Assembly: GCA_035506135.1 (NCBI GenBank)
Contig: DATJPY010000126.1
Location: forward strand, 1-23,944
Length of the DNA stretch: 23,944 nt
Reading direction: 5' to 3'
Origin: DATJPY01 sp035506135
GTDB taxonomy: Bacteria; Myxococcota_A; UBA9160; PR03
Within the stretch, counting starts at the first letter, position 1. Each line of letters begins with the position of its first letter. This document shows, piece after piece, positions 22,980 through 23,944 of this stretch. Made by a program: the position numbers and the translations under genes. The notes beneath the pieces are model-generated. The model was not told the DNA's origin. It saw only the letters and a list, made by a program, of their open reading frames with translations, and ran no database searches.

Positions 22980-23493
22980 TGTGAGGGCCATCCGCGAGCG
23001 CGCGCGCCAGCACATCGAGGAGGGCGCCGTCACGCCCGGGTACGACGCCGACCGAGCGACCGCCATCACCCTGCTGAACGCGGCGCTCGCCACCGAGCTG
23101 GTGTGCGTGCTCCGCTATCGGAGGCACTACTACATGGCCTCGGGCTTCCGCGGCGCCACCGCGGCGGAGGAGTTCCTCGAGCACGCGGGGGAGGAGCAGG
23201 CGCACGCGGACCGCATCGCGCAGCGCATCGTGCAGCTCGGGGGCGAGCCGGATCTGGATCCCGAGGGCCTGCTCTCGCGCAGCCACTCGGAGTACGTCCC
23301 CGGCGACTCGCTCGACGAGATGATCCGCGAGGACCTGATCGCCGAGCGGATCGCGATCGAGACCTATGGCGAGATGATCCGCTTCTTCGGCGAGTCGGAC
23401 CCCACGACGCGCCGGCTCCTCGAGGAGATTCTCGCCAAGGAGGAGGAGCACGCCGACGATCTGGCCGAGCTGCTGCGCGTGGTGGGAGCATGA
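22954..23493 (+). CDS. Bacterioferritin-like (ferritin-like four-helix) protein
   Basis: This 179-residue four-helix protein has the di-iron ligand pattern of bacterioferritins: Glu48 (ALATELVCVLRY), Glu81-x-x-His84 (EEQAHADR), Glu131 (LIAERIAIETY) and Glu163-x-x-His166 (EEEHADDL). It should oxidise and store Fe(II), and so lower Fenton chemistry, in the cytoplasm. I see no clear haem-binding Met equivalent, so haem-free activity is possible. ATG 22954 has GAGGAG six bases upstream. It overlaps the EEP gene by 26 bases and the next gene by four, so it sits inside a translationally coupled operon with membrane-stress genes. Next to sodB in the same region it fits an oxidative and desiccation stress role. 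A manganese or nickel-type ferritin-like function is less likely. Confidence 0.85.
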   Translation: MSIPPFLRDVRAIRERARQHIEEGAVTPGYDADRATAITLLNAALATELVCVLRYRRHYYMASGFRGATAAEEFLEHAGEEQAHADRIAQRIVQLGGEPDLDPEGLLSRSHSEYVPGDSLDEMIREDLIAERIAIETYGEMIRFFGESDPTTRRLLEEILAKEEEHADDLAELLRVVGA

Positions 23494-23792
23494 GCAGCGA
23501 GGTGACTTCGCTCGGGCGGGCGCTCGACCTCGCGCAGCGCGTCGCGGTCGACGAGCTGCGCCTGCTGCAGCTCGAGACGCGCGAGCAGGTGGAGCGCTCG
23601 CTGTGGCGCGCGCTCTGGGTGGCGGCCGGCGTCTTCAGCCTCGCGCTCGCCTGGATCGCCCTCGTCGCCGCGGTGGTGGTGGCGCTCGCGGGCCGCATGC
23701 CGCTCGAGGTGCGCCTCGGCCTCGTCGCCGGATGCCAGGCGGTGCTCGGGGCGATGCTCGTCGGTCTCGGGACGCGGGGATCGCCGCGGTGA
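23490..23792 (+). CDS. DUF1469 / phage-holin-superfamily III membrane protein
   Basis: This 100-residue protein has an N-terminal amphipathic helix rich in Glu/Arg (about 5-37, DLAQRVAVDELRLLQLETREQ). Two transmembrane segments follow (about 42-67 and 75-95), and the short tail is basic. This is the layout of the DUF1469 (PF07332) family, annotated as phage-holin-like but usually chromosomal and linked to stress genes, often beside DUF3618 or YqjD-like proteins. ATG 23490 overlaps the ferritin-like stop (ATGA), and its own stop overlaps the next start (GTGA). The holin name is by homology only; I see no lysis genes and no phage context. Confidence 0.82.
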   Translation: MSSEVTSLGRALDLAQRVAVDELRLLQLETREQVERSLWRALWVAAGVFSLALAWIALVAAVVVALAGRMPLEVRLGLVAGCQAVLGAMLVGLGTRGSPR

Positions 23793-23944
23793 CGGCCGCG
23801 CCTTCGCGCGAGCTCGTCGAGGCGCGGCTCGTCCGCGAGCGCGAGGAGCTGGCGGAGCTGCTGGAGGATCTGGGCGCGCGTGCGCGCGCCGGGCTCGATC
23901 TGCGACGGCGCATTCGCGCGCACCCGATCGCCTGGCTGCTCGGG
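23789..23944 (+). CDS. DUF3618-like protein, N-terminal part (runs off the window)
   Basis: GTG 23789 overlaps the preceding stop as GTGA. The 52 visible codons encode an Arg/Glu-rich helix, with repeated EAR, ERE and LAELLEDL elements, and end RAHPIAWLLG. This resembles DUF3618 and YqjD-type proteins, in which a charged helix with a conserved HPW-like motif precedes a single membrane anchor. The rest, including the anchor, lies beyond the right edge. The operon position after a DUF1469 gene is the usual context for this family. Confidence 0.65.
   Translation, partial: MTAAPSRELVEARLVREREELAELLEDLGARARAGLDLRRRIRAHPIAWLLG

Noticed and set aside
23490..23792. Prophage lysis module suggested by the holin-like protein
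   Set aside because: No endolysin, structural or integrase genes are nearby. DUF1469 proteins are usually chromosomal, and this one is in a stress operon.
1..23944. CRISPR arrays, insertion sequences, attachment sites
   Set aside because: I saw no regularly spaced direct repeats, transposase motifs or terminal inverted repeats in the window.

Overview
The window is about 70% G+C and densely packed with genes on both strands. It holds 20 coding sequences, one of which runs off the right edge and one of which is truncated. I see no rRNA, tRNA, CRISPR array or insertion sequence. No gene-free stretch exceeds 300 bases; the largest is the 206-base divergent spacer at 20194-20399. PEP-CTERM sorting tails, a lipobox protein, an Fe-type superoxide dismutase and the very high G+C point to a Gram-negative soil-type bacterium of deltaproteobacterial, Myxococcota or Binatota grade. 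The exact phylum cannot be fixed from the sequence alone.

Region 1 (58-7160) is a cell-envelope and exopolysaccharide neighbourhood. It contains two PEP-CTERM exported proteins, one of them a PQQ-type sugar dehydrogenase. These are followed by a serine-acetyltransferase-like hexapeptide enzyme overlapping a GT2 glycosyltransferase, a TauD-type dioxygenase, a truncated ABC exporter remnant and a GT4 glycosyltransferase. Exosortase and EPS polymerisation genes are not in view.

Region 2 (7281-19416) is an alpha-glucan and trehalose island. On the minus strand treX, treY, treZ and a GDE_N_bis-type (alpha/alpha)6 glucosidase are joined by short stop/start overlaps. TreX debranches glycogen, TreY converts the reducing end of the chains to a trehalose terminus, and TreZ releases trehalose. 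A GT4 glycosyltransferase converges on the last gene of the operon, and a GH15 glucoamylase/trehalase-like hydrolase diverges from that GT4. A small lipoprotein gene sits at the left border, and its Shine-Dalgarno sequence is locked in a long predicted hairpin.

Region 3 (19564-23944) looks like a stress block. An Fe superoxide dismutase is divergent from a DUF3309 miniprotein. Next comes a tightly overlapping plus-strand operon: a two-HKD phospholipase D-like protein, an EEP-family hydrolase, a bacterioferritin-like protein, a DUF1469/holin-like membrane protein and the start of a DUF3618-like protein. Desiccation, osmotic and oxidative stress adaptation would explain regions 2 and 3 together (inference).

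The most notable unexplained structures are two. One is the SD-sequestering hairpin at 7228-7273. The other is a shared CCGG-flanked GTTTGTAGAA element found about 105-110 bases upstream of both the lipoprotein gene and treX, in the same orientation relative to each.
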